NCBI GenBank assembly: GCA_002341345.1
Contig: DDNW01000088.1
Span: 784 to 9,681 of the forward strand
Source: Erythrobacter sp. UBA2510
GTDB lineage: Bacteria; Pseudomonadota; Alphaproteobacteria; Sphingomonadales; Sphingomonadaceae
Length of the DNA: 8,898 bases
Reading direction: 5' to 3'
The position numbers and the translations under genes are program-made. This document shows, in pieces, positions 6,418-8,898 of this stretch; within the stretch, counting starts at the first letter, position 1; every line of letters begins with the position of its first letter. The notes beneath the pieces were generated by a model that did not search any database, was not told where the DNA came from, and was given only the letters and a program-made list of their open reading frames with translations.

Positions 6418-6895
6418 AGGGTTCGCCCTCGCCCCAGAGACGATCGGCCGCCACCCAGCCAACATGCCCCTCGACATCGAGCAGGCAATAATTCTCGCGG
6501 CAGTCGCCCAGCTTGCCGATCACGCCCGGCTCGACATTCCAGCGCAGATCGCCCTTGCCCGGCTCATCAAGCATGGGCGTCACACCCTTCCCGGTGACAA
6601 TTGCCGTCCGCTCTCGCGTGAGCATAATGCCCACGATCCAGCCCTGATCGCCATCCGGGTCCTGTACCAGGCGCCAGCCCTGCATCAGCCGCACGACCTT
6701 CAGTGGCAGCCCCTCACGCCGATAGACCCATTCGACCGGATATTTGGTCCCCGGCCCGACGCGCATGTTGACTTCCTCGACCGAGATGCTCGCCCAATAG
6801 GGCACGTCTGCGTCCTGCGCGGCGGCAGGAGCGGACAACCCGACGAGGATCGCAGGTGCGATGGTGAATAGAAGGCGCTTCATGGTTAATGCCAT
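6416..6895 (-). CDS. Secreted protein with two bacterial SH3-like domains
   Basis: The product is 159 residues from the ATG at 6895 and is exported. Its signal peptide has a basic start (K6, R7), a hydrophobic core at 8-22, and an APAAA|QD cleavage site near 26/27. The first SH3-like domain (about 35-101) has VNMRVGPGTKYPV (42-54), then GWRLVQDPDGDQGWI. The second (about 105-155) has DCRENYCLLDVEGHVGWVAAD, with C132 and C137 positioned for a possible disulfide. This layout matches the SH3_4/DUF1058 type of periplasmic proteins, often thought to bind peptidoglycan or cell-wall peptides. The start at 6895 is preferred over the ATG at 6883 because AGAGG lies 6 nt upstream of it. The gene is convergent with the thiolase and lies downstream of a terminator, so it probably has its own promoter. 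Its partner and ligand are unknown. Confidence 0.88.
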   Translation of the reverse strand: MALTMKRLLFTIAPAILVGLSAPAAAQDADVPYWASISVEEVNMRVGPGTKYPVEWVYRREGLPLKVVRLMQGWRLVQDPDGDQGWIVGIMLTRERTAIVTGKGVTPMLDEPGKGDLRWNVEPGVIGKLGDCRENYCLLDVEGHVGWVAADRLWGEGEP

Positions 6896-6987
6896 AATCC
6901 CCCTCTCGCTTTCGCTGCAAGGCTGGCGCCGCATTTTCAACGCATGATTGGTACCAGGCTGATAACCGGGCCTACTGGAAGCCGGAT

Positions 6988-7007
6988 AAAAACCTGCCCT
7001 TCGCAGG
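6988..7007 (-). terminator. Probable intrinsic terminator after the flavoprotein gene
   Basis: Read on the minus strand, CCTGC - GAAGG - GCAGG forms a 5-bp stem with a 5-nt loop and is followed at once by TTTTTAT. It starts about 25 nt past the stop of the nitronate monooxygenase-family gene and precedes the SH3 gene. The short stem makes it moderate rather than strong. An alternative GCCCT/AGGGC pairing with bases just upstream competes with it. Confidence 0.55.
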
Positions 7008-7031
7008 CCGTCAGGGCTGGATTTACATCGA

Positions 7032-8438
7032 TCAATCGCCCGTGAGGATACGATCGACCAATTGCTTCACCGTGGGGGTAAAATTGTTCGAGTAGAACGG
7101 GTCCTCGCGGAAGCGGTAGGCGGCATGTCCAGCGAACATCAGGTTCTGGTCGATATCATCGCCATGAGCGATGTCCTGCAGCGTCTTCTGGATGCAGAAA
7201 CTGCGCGGATCGGCGAGCCGTCCGGTGGTGTAGTCGTCATGGTCCTTCCAGCTGGAAAAGCCGCAATGCGACAGGCAGCCCATGCAATCGGTCTGGTCCT
7301 TACGGATCGTCGCACGTTCCTGCTGGCTGACGAAGACCACGGTATCGTCCGGGGTCTTGAGCGCCTCGGTATGGCCCTCGGTCGCCCATTGGCGCGCACG
7401 GTCCCGGTCCTTGGGCGTGACCCAGAAGTTCTTGCCCTTCACCCCGACATCAAGCTGGACCGTATGCTCGCCCGCTTCAACCCGGCTGTAGGGAATCTGC
7501 CGCTGGCTACGCGCCTCAAGGTTGAGGAGGAACGGGTTCTTGACCGCCGAGGAATAGAATCCGGTCGGGCTGAAGCGATGCAGCAGCACGTCACCCGGTT
7601 TGATATCGCGCAGTGCGTCCTTCCACCCCTGCGGGATCGGACTTTCATGCGTCAAAAGGGGCCGCGTGCCGAACTGGAAAGCAATCGAGCCAAGTTCGGG
7701 ATTGTCGATCCAGTCGTTCCATTCGCGCAGGTAACAAACGCCGCCCGCCATTACGATCGGGACGTCTTCGGAGACACCTTCCTTGCGCATCGTCTCGCGC
7801 AGCGCCTTGACGCGCGGATAGGGGTCTTCCGGCTGTAACGGGTCTTCGGCATTGGACAGCCCATTGTGACCGCCCGCCAGCCACGGATCCTCGTAGACGA
7901 CAGCGGCCATCAGCTCGGAAACCTTGTGATAGGCACGCTTCCACAACGCCCGGAAGGCACGGGCGGAACTGATGATAGGCAGATAGCTCACATTATATTG
8001 CGCAGCAATTTCGCTGAGCTTGTACGGCATGCCCGCACCGCAAGTGACGCCGGTTACCAGGCCCTTGGTCCGTTCGAGCACGCCCTCGAGCACCTGCTGC
8101 GCGCCACCCATTTCCCACAGCACATTGATGTTGATCGCACCCTTGCCCCCGGCAATGTCATAGGCGCGCTTCACCTGTTCGACAGCACCGTCGATGGCAT
8201 AGGTTATCAGCTGCTCGTGGCGCTCCTTGCGGGTCAGCTGGTCATAGACCTGCGGGATGATCTTGCCCGCCGGATCGTAGGAATCGGCATTGACCGCGCT
8301 TACCGTGCCGATGCCGCCCGCTGCGGCCCAGGCACCAGAACTGGCATGGTTCGTTGCCGAAACGCCCTTGCCGCCTTCGATCAGCGGCCACACTTCGCGG
8401 CCACCATAGGCGATCGGCTTAAGTCCCTTGAATGTCAT
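7032..8438 (-). CDS. Nitronate monooxygenase-family flavoprotein with C-terminal cysteine motif
   Basis: This 468-residue protein belongs to the nitronate monooxygenase / 2-nitropropane dioxygenase group of FMN-dependent TIM barrels. Barrel signatures are NHASSGAWAAAGGIGTVSAVN-like sequence at 30-50, VTCGAGMP at 131-138, AGGHNG at 188-193 (the GGHxG phosphate-binding region, H191), PIVMAGGV at 227-234, and FGTRPLLTHES at 256-266. Typical family members are about 320-380 residues. Here roughly 100 extra C-terminal residues carry DCMGCLSHCG (C385, C388, C392) and a further C415 in SFCIQKT. The C-x2-C-x3-C-x22-C spacing suggests an Fe-S or zinc site. Substrate is unknown; the name should be read as a fold assignment, since many relatives are reductases or have no proven nitronate activity. 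CGGGG lies 6 nt before the ATG. The methyltransferase gene ends 23 nt upstream, so the two are probably co-transcribed. Confidence 0.85.
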   Translation of the reverse strand: MTFKGLKPIAYGGREVWPLIEGGKGVSATNHASSGAWAAAGGIGTVSAVNADSYDPAGKIIPQVYDQLTRKERHEQLITYAIDGAVEQVKRAYDIAGGKGAININVLWEMGGAQQVLEGVLERTKGLVTGVTCGAGMPYKLSEIAAQYNVSYLPIISSARAFRALWKRAYHKVSELMAAVVYEDPWLAGGHNGLSNAEDPLQPEDPYPRVKALRETMRKEGVSEDVPIVMAGGVCYLREWNDWIDNPELGSIAFQFGTRPLLTHESPIPQGWKDALRDIKPGDVLLHRFSPTGFYSSAVKNPFLLNLEARSQRQIPYSRVEAGEHTVQLDVGVKGKNFWVTPKDRDRARQWATEGHTEALKTPDDTVVFVSQQERATIRKDQTDCMGCLSHCGFSSWKDHDDYTTGRLADPRSFCIQKTLQDIAHGDDIDQNLMFAGHAAYRFREDPFYSNNFTPTVKQLVDRILTGD

Positions 8439-8461
8439 CGATAACCCCGTTCGCCCTGCTA

Positions 8462-8898
8462 TCAGATTGCAGGGTCAGTCAATTCTTCGCCCGGCTGGCT
8501 GCAAGGCTCAATATCGCCAGGCTCAGGGCGTTCGCCCACAACCTCGAATTCCGCATAATATCCGGCAAGCTGCGGCTTACGGACAAATTCGACCAAGCGA
8601 AAGCCCACCCGTTCGAATTCGCAAAACAGCAATTGCGGCCAGATCCCATGCTGGTCCGGCGCGCGATCGGTATCGACCACGATCACCTGCCCGCCTGCGC
8701 GAAGTGCCGGGCGCATATTCCACAGGAAGGCATAGGGCTCGGACACTTCGTGGTACATATGCACCAGGAAGATCCGGTCGAAACTGTCGGGCGGCAGATG
8801 CGGATCGTCGGGCGTGCCGAGCACGATCGAGACATTGTCGAGCCGCTCGCGCTCGACCCGGTTGCCGAGCCGACGCAATGCGTCCTCGTCAATATCGC
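8462..8898 (-). CDS. Class I SAM-dependent methyltransferase, 5' end cut by window edge
   Basis: The frame enters from the right edge and gives 144 residues ending at a TGA at 8464-8462. The N-terminal part, with the glycine-rich SAM motif I, lies outside the window. The visible part starts DIDEDALRRLGNR, consistent with the acidic residue after strand beta-2 that contacts the SAM ribose, followed by a helix. DSFDRIFLVHMYHEVSEP is motif-IV-like sequence, and LRAGGQVIVVD matches the post-motif-IV strand. A TTG at 8878 could be mistaken for a start, but the frame continues openly beyond it and the fold requires more upstream sequence. The substrate cannot be read. It precedes the flavoprotein gene by 23 nt on the same strand, suggesting a two-gene unit. 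Confidence 0.85.
   Translation of the reverse strand, partial: DIDEDALRRLGNRVERERLDNVSIVLGTPDDPHLPPDSFDRIFLVHMYHEVSEPYAFLWNMRPALRAGGQVIVVDTDRAPDQHGIWPQLLFCEFERVGFRLVEFVRKPQLAGYYAEFEVVGERPEPGDIEPCSQPGEELTDPAI

Noticed and set aside
6944..7045. A 33-codon ORF from the ATG at 6944
   Set aside because: It has no Shine-Dalgarno, no recognisable composition, and it crosses the terminator hairpin on the other strand.
6943..7047. A protein-like plus-strand stretch (HDWYQADNRAYWKPDK and onward) in the intergenic region before the flavoprotein stop
   Set aside because: The frame has no start codon after the upstream stop at 6895-6897, no RBS, and no family match I recognise. It overlaps the terminator hairpin, so it is probably chance or at most a decayed fragment.
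7062..8444. Plus-strand open frames opposite the flavoprotein gene (7062-7838 and 7866-8444)
   Set aside because: Both are antisense to a protein with clear FMN-barrel motifs, and neither shows a coherent fold signature.

Overview
The window looks like chromosome from an alphaproteobacterium, most likely Sphingomonadales and possibly an Erythrobacteraceae-type genome. This rests on the GC-rich composition by eye, the nuoA-B-C-D-x-E-x-x-F order with separate nuoC and nuoD, and the style of the NuoC and NuoE tails. It is inference from family knowledge, not a database match.

Region 1 (1-4889, minus strand) is the 5' half of the operon for respiratory complex I (NADH:quinone oxidoreductase). 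Reading leftward it holds nuoA, nuoB, nuoC, nuoD, a 61-aa membrane ORF, nuoE, a 47-aa membrane ORF, a 65-aa membrane ORF, and nuoF, whose 3' end lies beyond base 1. Every one of the eight junctions overlaps (1 to 11 nt), so there is no untranslated base between nuoA and nuoF. The Fe-S ligands of NuoB and NuoE and the quinone-site His/Tyr of NuoD are all present. Three tiny hydrophobic proteins are threaded among genes for the soluble arm; they are the least explained coding content here.

Region 2 (4890-5059) is a short divergent intergenic region with a GC-rich hairpin close to the nuoA start and an open, Cys/His-rich in-frame extension ahead of the thiolase. Region 3 (5060-6256, plus strand) is an acetyl-CoA acetyltransferase with a complete set of catalytic motifs. 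Region 4 (6257-6415) lies between convergent genes and is almost filled by one long imperfect palindrome (6276-6417), resembling an ERIC- or MITE-like repeat or a structured RNA.

Region 5 (6416-8898, minus strand) holds a secreted two-domain bacterial SH3 protein, a probable intrinsic terminator, a nitronate monooxygenase-family flavoprotein with an unusual C-terminal cysteine motif, and the 3' part of a class I SAM methyltransferase that is probably co-transcribed with the flavoprotein.

The genes describe core energy metabolism (complex I, thiolase) beside less characterised redox and envelope functions. I see no CRISPR array, tRNA, rRNA, transposase or defence system. The candidates for something undescribed are the three complex I-embedded microproteins, the 142-nt palindrome and the cysteine tail of the flavoprotein.
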